Source: Microbulbifer variabilis ATCC 700307
Lineage (GTDB): Bacteria > Pseudomonadota > Gammaproteobacteria > Pseudomonadales > Cellvibrionaceae
Length of the DNA: 64,000 nucleotides
Assembly: GCF_000380565.1 (NCBI RefSeq)
Contig: NZ_AQYJ01000022.1
Coordinates: forward strand, 124,001 to 188,000
Direction of reading: 5' to 3'
Made by a program: the position numbers and the translations under genes. Each line of letters starts with the position of its first letter. Within the stretch, counting starts at the first letter, position 1. The notes below the pieces were generated by a model, which ran no database searches, had not been told where the DNA came from, and saw only the letters and a list, made by a program, of their open reading frames with translations. Shown here one piece after another: positions 53,773-63,192 of the stretch.

Positions 53773-54903
53773 ATGAAAGCCCCATTGCTGCTTAGCCTGA
53801 TCCTGTTCTTGGCTGCTTGTTCAAGCTTGCCCTCTAAAAAAGATAAAGCGGAGATAGACCTGACCTCGGCCTTGAGCGGGGAGGCAATACTTGGGTATCC
53901 GGTCAGCCTGAATGAGTTGCCCTCAGAGGATCTTCTTTGGCTATCTCCCGAGGTGCGAGATTTTTTGGCGACTCTGGCTCCTGACTCTGATTCTCGCCAC
54001 CGCCTTGCCGCTCTGATAAGGGCCTTCGAGGAGCGAGAGTTTCTGGTCCAGTACGATGAAAACAGTACGCTTTCGGCTATGGAAACCTATCGCCAGGAAA
54101 GAGGTAATTGCCTTGCTTTTACGTTGATGATGGTGGCTATGGCTCGGGAGTTGGGAGCGGAAGCTTACTTCAATCAGGTAGAGGTTCCACCAGTTTGGAG
54201 TCATGATGAGGCGGAGACCTTTGTACTTTACCGCCATATAAATATGGTTTCTGAAAGCCTCCGTGGCCGCCGGGTAGTCGACTTTAATCTGGCTGCCTAT
54301 GACCCAGTCTATAAACAGTTCGAGCTGGATGACACCACAGCCTTTTCGCTTTATTACAGTAATCGGGGAATTGAGCTGATGCGTGCAGGAGAGCGGAAGC
54401 AAGCTTTTTTGCACTTGCGAAAGGCGGTGGAGATGAGCCCGGAGAGAAGCGACTTGTGGGCTAACCTAGGTGCAATGTACAGCCACTTTGGATTCCTCCA
54501 AGAAGCGGAGCAAAGTTATCGTAAATCCTTGTTCCTGAAGAATAATAATCTCACCGCAATTAGTAACTTAGAGCGACTTTATCGCTTCAAGGGTGAAGAG
54601 GGTCTTGCTGATATATATGCCAAGCGTGCTCGCTTTCATCGCGAGAGAAATCCTTATTATCTCTACTATCAGGCTCGGGAAGCCTACGAAGTTGGCGAGT
54701 ATAGGCAAGCCGAGAAGCATTTGCGCCGTGCTGTTTGGCGGTATGAGGGCGATCACCGCTTTCACTTTCTTTTAGGGTTGGCAAGGTACCAGCTTGGGAA
54801 CATGGCGGCATCACGAGCAAGCTTTGAAGAGGCCTTTTCTTTGGTAACTGGGCCATCTACTGCGAAAGCTTATGAGCGCAAGTTGAATTTACTTTTGAAG
54901 TAG
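53773..54903 (+). CDS. Lipoprotein with transglutaminase-like and TPR domains
   Basis: 376 residues from the ATG at 53773. The signal ends in the lipobox FLAAC (C16). A transglutaminase/papain-like domain follows, with a candidate catalytic triad C113 (ERGNCLAFT), H155 (YRHINMV) and D170 (VVDFN). TPR repeats occupy the C-terminal part from about residue 200 (NRGIELMRAGERKQAFLHLRK, WANLGAMYSHFGF). Similar exported Tgase-TPR proteins are known but poorly characterised. It lies upstream of the TonB receptors. Whether the triad is active is inferred from conservation of the three residues only. Confidence 0.8.
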   Translation: MKAPLLLSLILFLAACSSLPSKKDKAEIDLTSALSGEAILGYPVSLNELPSEDLLWLSPEVRDFLATLAPDSDSRHRLAALIRAFEEREFLVQYDENSTLSAMETYRQERGNCLAFTLMMVAMARELGAEAYFNQVEVPPVWSHDEAETFVLYRHINMVSESLRGRRVVDFNLAAYDPVYKQFELDDTTAFSLYYSNRGIELMRAGERKQAFLHLRKAVEMSPERSDLWANLGAMYSHFGFLQEAEQSYRKSLFLKNNNLTAISNLERLYRFKGEEGLADIYAKRARFHRERNPYYLYYQAREAYEVGEYRQAEKHLRRAVWRYEGDHRFHFLLGLARYQLGNMAASRASFEEAFSLVTGPSTAKAYERKLNLLLK

Positions 54904-54917
54904 GGGGTTTTGTACAG

Positions 54918-54935
54918 ATTGTGACTTGTCACAAT
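54918..54935. promoter_or_regulatory. Perfect palindrome upstream of TonB receptor 1
   Basis: ATTGTGAC-TT-GTCACAAT, 8-bp arms, about 200 bp before the receptor start and 15 bp after the TPR lipoprotein stop. It resembles a CRP site (TGTGA-N6-TCACA), but the spacer is 4, so CRP is not a good match. An operator for an unidentified regulator is more likely. Confidence 0.45.
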
Positions 54936-55096
54936 TGAGGGAAGTGTTCAGAGATGCAGGTTAGCAAGGTAAGCACTTTTTTTGAGTTTTGGGTAAATTT
55001 TTATTGAGGGGGGGAGTATCTGGTTCGTCTCTATCTACGTTGGGAGCTGAAGTGGCCATGGGGGTGGTTGCTTCATGAGTAAACTCAAACGTATCT

Positions 55097-55115
55097 AGTA
55101 GGGCCCAGCCCTACT
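55097..55115 (+). repeat. Leader hairpin before TonB receptor 1
   Basis: AGTAGGGC-CCA-GCCCTACT, a perfect 8-bp stem ending 18 bp before the receptor ATG, right next to the AGAGAGAG ribosome-binding site. It could affect translation or act as an mRNA 5' stabiliser. Confidence 0.5.
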
Positions 55116-55133
55116 CTAGAGAGAGATAAAACA

Positions 55134-57968
55134 ATGAAAAGGAATATCCTTTCGTCTGCAATCAAGACAGCACTTGGAGTATCTGTAGTCCTTGGAGCAA
55201 CTGGCCAAGCTTTTGCCCAGGAATCCGCGGATGCAAATGACGCGACACTGGTTGAGGAAGTAATCGTAACCGGTTCACGCATCACCAGATCTAACCTGGA
55301 AGCTGCTACACCAATCACAACCGTAAACTCTGAGAGTATCGAATTCTCCGGCATGATAAACAGTGCTGACGTTCTGCGGAGTCTGCCGGCAACTGGTGTG
55401 TCAGGTATTTCTAGTAGCAACTCTAACTTCTTTACTTCTGGGGCTGGTGTCAACACCGTTGAGCTCCGCAACCTGGGTGAGGATCGTACCCTTGTTCTGG
55501 TTAACGGGCGCCGTTATGTTTCTGGTGTTGCAGGTACATCAGCTGTTGACTGGAACACTATCCCTACTGAGCTAATCGAGCGCGTAGAAGTTATTACTGG
55601 TGGAGCATCAGCTATCTATGGTTCTGATGCACTTGCTGGTGTAATCAACGTTATCCTCAAGGATGACTTCGAGGGCCTGAGCATCACCTCCTCGCATGGT
55701 GAAACAGTAGAGTTTGGCGACGACCAAACGGATCGTTTTAACATCACTGCTGGTGGCAATTTTGATGACGGTAAAGGTAATGCCGTTATCTCTATGACCT
55801 ACACCGATCAAAAAGGTGTTTTGGCGCGTGACCGTAAGAATACTGAAGTTGACGATATTGCTACTTGCCGCTTGACACAAAATATCGACGATTGTCAGGA
55901 TAGCACCGCTCCTTTTTACTCTTCTTACTCTGAGCACGGCCGCTTCTTTGTCCCATCCACAGGGGATTCTTATGTAGTTGATGGTGGCCAAGTTGTTCCT
56001 TGGGACCAGGAGAAGTATGGGTTTAACCGTCAAAACTTCCGTCGCTACACTATACCAACAGAACGTTACCTGATTAGCTCTAACCTGAACTATCAGATTA
56101 GTGACTCTCTGGAAGCGTTTATCGAGACCACCTTTGCCCGCACCGAAACGCAGAGTGAAATCGAGCCATATCCACACAGTAATGAAGATTTATTTATTAC
56201 TGGAATCTCCGTTGATAATCCCTTCGTGCCTGATGACCTGCGCGCTGCTGTAGTAGCTGAGGGTGACGACGTAATCGAATATTTCCGTCGTACCACAGAG
56301 CTGGAGCAGCGGGGCAATTTTGCGGAGCGTCAAACTTTCCGTGGTTTGATGGGTCTGCGCGGTGAGTTCAACGACTGGAATTGGGATGCTTATTTTGGTC
56401 AAGGCCAAATGCAGGATAGCCAGCGTGGCACAGGTCAGCTTAATATTTCCAACTTCCGAAATGCGTTGAATGCGACCGTTGATGGCGATGGCAATATCGT
56501 ATGTGCAGATGCCGCTGCAGTAGCAGAAGGGTGTGTACCAATTAACCTGTTTGGTTATGGTGCCATTTCTGCGGATGCAGCAAAGTACGTAACTGCTCCG
56601 TCAATTCGCGACCAGCGCACCAAGCAAACCTTTGGTGGTATCAACATAAGTGGCGAACTGCTTGAGTTACCTTCTGGCCCCTTAAGCTTGGCAGCTGGCC
56701 TTGAGTACCGTGATGAGTACGCGGCAGATTTCCCTGACGCCTTAACTCGTACCGGTCAGAATGCCGGAAACAAAGAAGAGCCTACTGAAGGTAGCTTCGA
56801 TGCTACTGAGTTGTATGTTGAGGTAGAGGCACCAATACTCTCGGGTCTTCCTGGTGTCCAAGAGTTGAGCGTCGGCGCTGCATATCGTTATGCCGATTAC
56901 AATACTGTTGGCAATACCGATGCTTACACTGCACGTTTTTCATGGATTCTTAATGATGATCTGCGAGTTCGTGGCCAGTATGCACGCGCTGTACGTGCCC
57001 CAAATATCAGTGAACTTTTTGCACCCGGTGGAGAATCCTTTGGTGCAGTAAGTGATCCTTGTAATGGAGTAACTGCATCTACTACCGGCACTATTGCAGA
57101 AAACTGCCGTGCTATTCCTGCTGTAGCTGCTCGAATTGCCGATCAGGGTGTGTTCGACTTGTCACAGACTGAAATCCAAGGAACAGGTGGTTTCGTTGGT
57201 AAGGGCAACGGTAACTTGGATCCTGAGACCTCTGACAGTTACACCTTAGGTGTGGTGTTTGATCGTGACTTGGGTATTGGTAGCCTGTCTGTTTCTGTTG
57301 ACTGGTACAACATCGAAATTGAAAATCTAATCGATACTGTTGGTCGTCAGACTTCTGTGGATTTCTGCTACAACGCTACTAGTTATCCAAATAATTTCTG
57401 TGATTTTGTTGTCCGTGATACTTCTGGCGCTGACTTCCAGTTGGGTGAAATTACTGAAGTAAATTCCGGCTATATCAATGAAGGCTCCCTCGAGACCGAA
57501 GGTGTGGATGTCCAGGTTCAGTGGGGCATGGAGTTAGGTAGCGGCCAGTTGGATCTCTCTTTAGTCTATGGCCATGTAATTGATTACACTGAGACCAAGT
57601 TTGGAGAAAGGGATGAGCTCGTAGGAGAGGTTGGCCTTTCTGAGAACGAGTGGGTTGCGACAGTTAATTACTCCTTGGATCGACTGATGGTACAGTGGGA
57701 GACCTCTTTCATTGGCGATGCAGTGCCTGACTTGAGTAATGACCTGTACAATTTTGAGGTGGGCACTTATGTCTCTCATGACCTGTACGCTTCTTATCAG
57801 TTCACTGATAGCATCAGCGCAAACCTCGGTATTAATAATGTCCTGGATGAAGAGGCTCCGGTTATCTTGAGTGGTATTCCGGGCAATACAACCGGGCACG
57901 ATACTGCTGCTGCTGTCTACAATGATATTGGTCGCAGTGCATTCGTGGGCGTTCGTATGGAGTTCTAA
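55134..57968 (+). CDS. TonB-dependent receptor 1
   Basis: 944 residues. The Sec signal is SSAIKTALGVSVVLGATGQAFAQ. Residues 40-48 read VEEVIVTGS, the TonB-box-like start common to these receptors. The plug domain follows (VNSESIEFSGMINSADVLRSL, GEDRTLVLVNGRRYVSG, ITGGASAIYGSDALAGVIN). A 22-strand barrel completes it and ends SAFVGVRMEF with a terminal Phe. Several Cys pairs lie in extracellular loops. The gene has its own leader hairpin and ends at a strong terminator. The transported substrate is unknown; the neighbours suggest peptides. Confidence 0.93.
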   Translation: MKRNILSSAIKTALGVSVVLGATGQAFAQESADANDATLVEEVIVTGSRITRSNLEAATPITTVNSESIEFSGMINSADVLRSLPATGVSGISSSNSNFFTSGAGVNTVELRNLGEDRTLVLVNGRRYVSGVAGTSAVDWNTIPTELIERVEVITGGASAIYGSDALAGVINVILKDDFEGLSITSSHGETVEFGDDQTDRFNITAGGNFDDGKGNAVISMTYTDQKGVLARDRKNTEVDDIATCRLTQNIDDCQDSTAPFYSSYSEHGRFFVPSTGDSYVVDGGQVVPWDQEKYGFNRQNFRRYTIPTERYLISSNLNYQISDSLEAFIETTFARTETQSEIEPYPHSNEDLFITGISVDNPFVPDDLRAAVVAEGDDVIEYFRRTTELEQRGNFAERQTFRGLMGLRGEFNDWNWDAYFGQGQMQDSQRGTGQLNISNFRNALNATVDGDGNIVCADAAAVAEGCVPINLFGYGAISADAAKYVTAPSIRDQRTKQTFGGINISGELLELPSGPLSLAAGLEYRDEYAADFPDALTRTGQNAGNKEEPTEGSFDATELYVEVEAPILSGLPGVQELSVGAAYRYADYNTVGNTDAYTARFSWILNDDLRVRGQYARAVRAPNISELFAPGGESFGAVSDPCNGVTASTTGTIAENCRAIPAVAARIADQGVFDLSQTEIQGTGGFVGKGNGNLDPETSDSYTLGVVFDRDLGIGSLSVSVDWYNIEIENLIDTVGRQTSVDFCYNATSYPNNFCDFVVRDTSGADFQLGEITEVNSGYINEGSLETEGVDVQVQWGMELGSGQLDLSLVYGHVIDYTETKFGERDELVGEVGLSENEWVATVNYSLDRLMVQWETSFIGDAVPDLSNDLYNFEVGTYVSHDLYASYQFTDSISANLGINNVLDEEAPVILSGIPGNTTGHDTAAAVYNDIGRSAFVGVRMEF

Positions 57969-57991
57969 CCCTCTTTACTGAAATCGCTAAC

Positions 57992-58016
57992 AGCGGGCCA
58001 TAAGGCCCGCTTTTTT
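57992..58016 (+). terminator. Terminator of TonB receptor 1
   Basis: AGCGGGCC-ATAA-GGCCCGCT followed by five more T. It lies 23 bp after the stop. Confidence 0.93.
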
Positions 58017-58340
58017 ATTTTCCTCTCCTCTAGAGCCCTCGCTAGTACTTGTTTTGGTTCCGCTTCATCTAGGGCTTAATTTTTAGCCATCTCTTTCCTT
58101 TCCATAAATATACTGCTTGCTAATGCGAAGTGCGTGATTCTCTGCTTAGGTGAATTATTTTTCCTAGGACAAAAGTGACTTTTACGAATATAAGGGCAAG
58201 CCCGAATTTATTGAGGTTTTCCTGGTTTAGACCGTCCAAGAACTGTTGGGAAGAAAGCAGCCACTTGGGGGTAGTTGTTTTCATGACACGTCAAAAATGA
58301 CAAAAAACAAATAAGTCCAACGATCAAGAGAGGATTGACC
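58017..58340. other. Intergenic region before TonB receptor 2
   Basis: About 320 bp of AT-rich DNA with no clear gene or palindrome. It must hold the receptor 2 promoter, as the preceding gene ends in a terminator. Confidence 0.4.
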
Positions 58341-61300
58341 ATGAAGAAGAATCTCCTATCTGTGGCTGTAAAGGGAGCCCTTGGCTTCACTGCAGCGGCA
58401 ATTATGGTTCCAGCTATGCCAGCTTTTGCCCAAGAAGATGCGCAAATGGTGGAAGAGGTTGTTGTAACAGGCTCCCGTATTGAGCGTGCGAATGATGTGA
58501 GTGTTAGCCCTGTAACTTCCGTTACTGCTGAAGACTTAAAAGCAACGGGGGTTGTACGTGTAGAAGATTTGATTAACGATCTTCCGCAGGTTGCTGCTAC
58601 TCAAACAGCTGGGCAGGCCAATGGTTCAACTGGTACGGCAACGGTTTCTTTGCGTGGGCTCGGCTCCCAGCGCACACTGGTGCTGATTGATGGTCGCAGA
58701 ATGCCGGCAGGTTCTCCACTGCAGGGTGGTTCTGGTGCTGACTTAAACCAAATCCCTGGAGCTTTAGTGGAGCGGGTTGAGGTACTTACAGGTGGCTCTT
58801 CCGCAACTTACGGATCTGATGCAATTGCTGGTGTTGTCAACTTCATCATGATGGATGATTTTGAGGGCGTTCGTTTCGAAACCCAAACAAGTGTGTATCA
58901 ACACAATAATGACAACAGCAAAATGCAAAGCTTGGTCGAATCTAATGGATTTGATGTGGCTGATGGCAGTGTGACCGACGGGGAAACCAATGATTTTTCC
59001 CTGATTATGGGGGCCAACCTCGATAACGGTCGCGGCAATGTAACAGCTTATGCGAACTACCGAAAAATTGATGCAGTACTACAATCTGACCGGGATTACA
59101 GTGGCTGTAGCCTGGATGGAGGCCCTGACAGCTTCGAGTGTGGTGGCTCCTCAACAGTTCCTTGGGGGCGTTTTACTGATTTTGGGGGCAATGAGGGAGA
59201 TAATACAGAGGGCTTTGACTACAGTCTTGATGGGACTGGCTTCACTAACTTTAGCCGCCTGTATAATTATGGCCCACTGAACTACTTCCAGCGCCCTGAT
59301 GAGCGCTGGACAATGGGTGCTTTCGGTCATTATGAAATCAATGAGAAAGCTGAAGCTTATGCTCAGCTGATGTTTACGGATGACCGTACCGTTGCACAGA
59401 TTGCCCCCTCAGGTGCTTTCTTCGTTACCGATGATTTGTATTGCGGCAACCCCCTTCTTTCTGAAGAGCAGTTCCAAGCAATCTGCGGCGTTTACGGCTT
59501 AACAAAAGATAATTATGTTAGTGATCTAACAGTTGTTAATACTGATCCAGACACAGGCCTTCAAACTTTTAATCCAGGTAAGGTATACATTGGTCGTCGA
59601 AATGTGGAAGGTGGACCTCGTCAGGATGATATGCGTCACACCACTTTCCGTGGCGTGTTTGGGCTGCGTGGCGACATAAACGATAGCTGGAACTATGATG
59701 TTTACTATCAGTATTCTGAAGTTAGTTTAGAACAGACTTATCTGAACGATATGTCTGTAACTAATATTCGCCGCGCGCTGGACGTTCGTACTGATGATCG
59801 TTTGGATGCAAATGGAAACCCCCTTGCAGAAACATACGGCCAACCTGTTTGTCAATCTGTTATTGATGGTTCTGACCCCAACTGTGTGCCCTGGAATGTA
59901 TTTCAAGAGGGCGGTGTAACTCAGGAAGCGATTGATTACTTGGTCTTGCCACTTTATGCCCGTGGTACGACTGATCAGGAAATTATCTCAGGATATGTGA
60001 CCGGTGATCTGACGGATTACGGCTGGAAACTCCCCAGCGCAGATAATGGTATCGCTGTAGTAATGGGCCTGGAAAGTCGCCGTGAGAGCCTGGTTTATTC
60101 TCCCGATGCTGGTTATCAGAATGGTGAGGGTGCTGGACAGGGTGGACCAACATTGCCTGTTGACGGCTCTTTGAGTGTTAAAGAAATTTTTAGTGAGATG
60201 AATGTCCCACTCATCAATGGAATGCCAGGTATTGAATACTTGGGATTAGAGCTAGCTTACCGCTACTCCGACTATTCTACAGATGAGCAGACTAATACCT
60301 ATAAAATTGCAGCGGACTGGCAGCCTACTGAAGACTTAAAACTGCGTGGTAGCTTCCAATCAGCTGTTCGTCATGCAAATATTCGTGAACTTTTTCGCCC
60401 CCAGTCAATACAACTTTTTGATATGACTGAGGACCCTTGTGGATCTCGCACTAAAGATGGCCAGCCAGTTGCGCCTTCAGCAACTCTTGAGGCCTGTATG
60501 AATAGCGGCATTACTGCAGCCACCTATGGTAATTCAATAGATTCACCCGCTGGTCAATATAATTTTATTGGTGGAGGCAACCAGGAGTTGACACCAGAGG
60601 AGTCTGAGACTCTTTCATTTGGTTTTGTGTACTCTCCTTCATTTGTTGAGGGGCTGACTGTCAGTGCCGACTACTTCAATATTACTGTTGAGGATGCAAT
60701 TGCCAATATTCAGCCAGAAACCATCTTGAATAAGTGTCTGGAAACTGGTGAGGCTCGATTCTGTGATTCTATTAGCCGCGGTGGTAATGGTAACTTGTGG
60801 ATTGGTGAAGCGGCTATTACAGCGGTAGATGTCAATATCGGTTACTTTGAGACTGAAGGGGTTGATATTAATGCAAACTATGGCTTTGATATTGGAAGCT
60901 ATGGCGCAATTGATATGAACTTGATTGCAACATACCTCACAAAGTGGGATCAGCAGGAGTTTAAAGGCGAGCCAGTTGAAGAATGCGCCGGTAATTGGGG
61001 CAGTTCTTGTGGTACACCCACTCCAGATTTCGTAAGCACCTTACGTACAACGTGGTCTACCCCTTGGAATTTGGATGTGGTTGGTAGTTGGCGCCATATT
61101 GGTGGTGTTACTGATCTTGGTGCAAATGAAGCAGACTTTGATGCAGTTGACTACTTTGATTTAGCTGCTTCTTGGGCAGCTTCTGAAAATTGGACCATTC
61201 GTGGTGGTATTAATAATGTTTTTGACAAGGAGCCACCTCTAACCGCTGATGCAGGTTCAAGTATTTTTGGTAATGGTAATACCTTCCCAGGAATCTATGA

Positions 61301-61346
61301 TGCACTTGGACGTTATGCATTCTTAGGTCTGACAGTGGATTTCTAA
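58341..61346 (+). CDS. TonB-dependent receptor 2
   Basis: 1001 residues from the ATG at 58341; the in-frame TTG at 58335 is less likely. RBS AGAGGA. The signal MKKNLLSVAVKGALG and its AFAQE cleavage end resemble receptor 1. VEEVVVTGSRIERAND is the TonB-box-like start. Plug: VTSVTAEDLKATGVVRVEDL, TLVLIDGRRMPAG, LTGGSSATYGSDAIAGVVN. The barrel ends YAFLGLTVDF. It is a divergent paralogue of receptor 1 in tandem, also with Cys pairs in the loops. The substrate may differ; both probably serve the same nutrient class. Confidence 0.93.
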   Translation: MKKNLLSVAVKGALGFTAAAIMVPAMPAFAQEDAQMVEEVVVTGSRIERANDVSVSPVTSVTAEDLKATGVVRVEDLINDLPQVAATQTAGQANGSTGTATVSLRGLGSQRTLVLIDGRRMPAGSPLQGGSGADLNQIPGALVERVEVLTGGSSATYGSDAIAGVVNFIMMDDFEGVRFETQTSVYQHNNDNSKMQSLVESNGFDVADGSVTDGETNDFSLIMGANLDNGRGNVTAYANYRKIDAVLQSDRDYSGCSLDGGPDSFECGGSSTVPWGRFTDFGGNEGDNTEGFDYSLDGTGFTNFSRLYNYGPLNYFQRPDERWTMGAFGHYEINEKAEAYAQLMFTDDRTVAQIAPSGAFFVTDDLYCGNPLLSEEQFQAICGVYGLTKDNYVSDLTVVNTDPDTGLQTFNPGKVYIGRRNVEGGPRQDDMRHTTFRGVFGLRGDINDSWNYDVYYQYSEVSLEQTYLNDMSVTNIRRALDVRTDDRLDANGNPLAETYGQPVCQSVIDGSDPNCVPWNVFQEGGVTQEAIDYLVLPLYARGTTDQEIISGYVTGDLTDYGWKLPSADNGIAVVMGLESRRESLVYSPDAGYQNGEGAGQGGPTLPVDGSLSVKEIFSEMNVPLINGMPGIEYLGLELAYRYSDYSTDEQTNTYKIAADWQPTEDLKLRGSFQSAVRHANIRELFRPQSIQLFDMTEDPCGSRTKDGQPVAPSATLEACMNSGITAATYGNSIDSPAGQYNFIGGGNQELTPEESETLSFGFVYSPSFVEGLTVSADYFNITVEDAIANIQPETILNKCLETGEARFCDSISRGGNGNLWIGEAAITAVDVNIGYFETEGVDINANYGFDIGSYGAIDMNLIATYLTKWDQQEFKGEPVEECAGNWGSSCGTPTPDFVSTLRTTWSTPWNLDVVGSWRHIGGVTDLGANEADFDAVDYFDLAASWAASENWTIRGGINNVFDKEPPLTADAGSSIFGNGNTFPGIYDALGRYAFLGLTVDF

Positions 61347-61370
61347 ATTTAGAAGCTAGATTTAGAAGTT

Positions 61371-61404
61371 AAAAGGCGCGGCATGATATGCCGCGCCTTT
61401 TTTG
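61371..61404. terminator. Bidirectional terminator after TonB receptor 2
   Basis: GGCGCGGCAT-GAT-ATGCCGCGCC (61375-61397), flanked by A and T runs, between converging receptor 2 and sulfotransferase genes. A TTTAGAAG direct repeat lies just before it. Confidence 0.93.
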
Positions 61405-61423
61405 TTGGTGTTTTAGAATAGAT

Positions 61424-63085
61424 TTAGCTCTTATATTTATTTAAGATTTTTAAATGCTTGCTGTAATAATTATTTCTTCCCATAGAGGTGCTATACAGAG
61501 GGTTGCGGACCTGCCAAATACTGGCTGTTTTCACATAATTTTTCCTTTGGGAGAAGTCTAGGCAGCTGGACTCCCATGGTAACTCTAGAAATCTCAGAAG
61601 TTCTCTAGTTGTGATTTCAGAATTAGTTACAAGGTTCTCGTAGTTGATTTCATAGATATCATTTGGGAAAAGATTCTTCCAGTGATCCATTAAGTCAATA
61701 TGTTCGCTGTAGTAGTGTGCAATATGTTCCAGGTTTACTGAATAATTAAAATCTGGCCCCATTTGTTGGAAGAAAATTGATAGGCAGTTGTCTAAAAAGT
61801 TTCTTGTTGTCCATACTATTTTCGCTTTAGGAAAAATTTTTTTTATTAATCCAATGTGGAGGAAGTTGTCAGGCCTTTTGTCTGTGATATATTTTTCGAT
61901 TGGAACAGGTCTTTTTAATTCTTTTATATAGAGTTTTGATAAACTATTGAAAAAGTCTTGTTTTTTTGTCTTCAGGATTGGAGGGTATAGGCTTCCCATC
62001 TTTTTAACCTGTTCAGGTATAAATTTTATTTCTCCACCTGGGGAGACTTGAGAGTGGCCACTTAATATTTGTTCAAGTAGGGTGGAGCCTGAACGGAACA
62101 TACCACAAATAAAGATTGGAGTGATACTGCTATTCCCTGATCCCTCTGGGATGGAATTATCTTTAAAAAACACATCTTTCAGTGTGTTTGTTTGCCACTC
62201 CTGTAGTTTAGGGTCGTAAGGTGGGATTCGTTGAGCACCTAAGGCATTGGCTTCGCAATAAGTTTTAAATGCTGCATCATACTGGTGGCAATCATCAAGC
62301 AATTTTCCTAGTGCGAAATTTAGTTCCTCCATGTTAAGGTTAGAGAGCCTACCAGAATCTAAGGCTTTTCTTATATTGTTTATACGAGGGTCCTGGATGC
62401 TGTCGGCATGGTACATATATGATAGTCGAGCGAGAGCCAAACTGCATTTTGGATCGACTTTCAGGGCTTCGTGATATATTTTAGTTGCTTTCTGTTTGTC
62501 GCCTTGTTCTTCAAACAGAGCGGCAAGGTTTAAAAGGGCGGGTGTATATTCTCTGTTTTTATTTAGTGCAAGCTGATAACTGTCTTTGGCTTTATCCTCT
62601 TGTCTTAGTTCAGAATAAATGACCCCGATATTTGTGTAGACCTCTTCCGGATTTGAGATCCCCTTGCTCAGAGCTTTTTTGTAAAAGGATAAGGATTCTG
62701 AAAGTCTGTTTTCTATTTTTAAATGGTATGCGAGGTTGTAGACAATGTTTGGGGAGCACTCTGGCGTTTGTTGGATGTAATAGTTTAGAGCCTGTATAGC
62801 CTTATCGTTATATCCTTGTGACTGAGCTAGCTTATATGCTTCGGCCCAATAGCTTGTGTCATTTTTTTTTATTGAAGCAAGAGAAAATAAATGATCTAGG
62901 GCCTTATCCTTTCTGCCAAGCCTCAAAGTAAGTTTGTATAGCTCCTCAAGAGCCAAAGTTTTCAAGTTGTTATCAGAGTCTTCTAGAACCCTCAGTAATT
63001 TAGCCTCAGCTGCTGTATATTGGTGCTTATTAATGAGCTTTTTGGATTGTTGCAATTCACTAAATGAAGCCTGAGGTTTAGTCAT
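61424..63085 (-). CDS. TPR-repeat sulfotransferase
   Basis: 553 residues from the ATG at 63085; no strong ribosome-binding site. The N-terminal ~300 residues are a run of TPR repeats (YTNIGVIYSELRQEDKAKDSYQLAL, LLNLAALFEEQGDKQKATKIY). The C-terminal part is a sulfotransferase domain: the PAPS 5'-phosphosulfate loop is ICGMFRSGSTLLEQILSGH (residues 326-344), with a catalytic-type GGE following at PGGEIKFI, and the 3'-phosphate motif is VWTTRNFLDNCLSIF. The domain is related to tyrosylprotein sulfotransferases. Bacterial TPR-sulfotransferases are often near TonB receptors; the acceptor is unknown. The gene is notably AT-rich. Confidence 0.88.
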   Translation of the reverse strand: MTKPQASFSELQQSKKLINKHQYTAAEAKLLRVLEDSDNNLKTLALEELYKLTLRLGRKDKALDHLFSLASIKKNDTSYWAEAYKLAQSQGYNDKAIQALNYYIQQTPECSPNIVYNLAYHLKIENRLSESLSFYKKALSKGISNPEEVYTNIGVIYSELRQEDKAKDSYQLALNKNREYTPALLNLAALFEEQGDKQKATKIYHEALKVDPKCSLALARLSYMYHADSIQDPRINNIRKALDSGRLSNLNMEELNFALGKLLDDCHQYDAAFKTYCEANALGAQRIPPYDPKLQEWQTNTLKDVFFKDNSIPEGSGNSSITPIFICGMFRSGSTLLEQILSGHSQVSPGGEIKFIPEQVKKMGSLYPPILKTKKQDFFNSLSKLYIKELKRPVPIEKYITDKRPDNFLHIGLIKKIFPKAKIVWTTRNFLDNCLSIFFQQMGPDFNYSVNLEHIAHYYSEHIDLMDHWKNLFPNDIYEINYENLVTNSEITTRELLRFLELPWESSCLDFSQRKNYVKTASIWQVRNPLYSTSMGRNNYYSKHLKILNKYKS

Positions 63086-63110
63086 TTGAGTTGTCCACAG
63101 CAGATGATTG

Positions 63111-63137
63111 AAAAAAAGGCGCTTACACAAGCGCCTT
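63111..63137 (-). terminator. Terminator between TGSR lipoprotein and sulfotransferase
   Basis: The minus strand reads AAGGCGCTT-GTGT-AAGCGCCTT followed by a T-run (seven A on the plus strand at 63111-63117). It is only 25 bp upstream of the sulfotransferase ATG, so it separates or attenuates the two genes. Confidence 0.85.
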
Positions 63138-63192
63138 GGTGGATGATCAATTTTTTTGAAGCTTCTGCCCCAAAAACTTTAGTTGGTACAAA

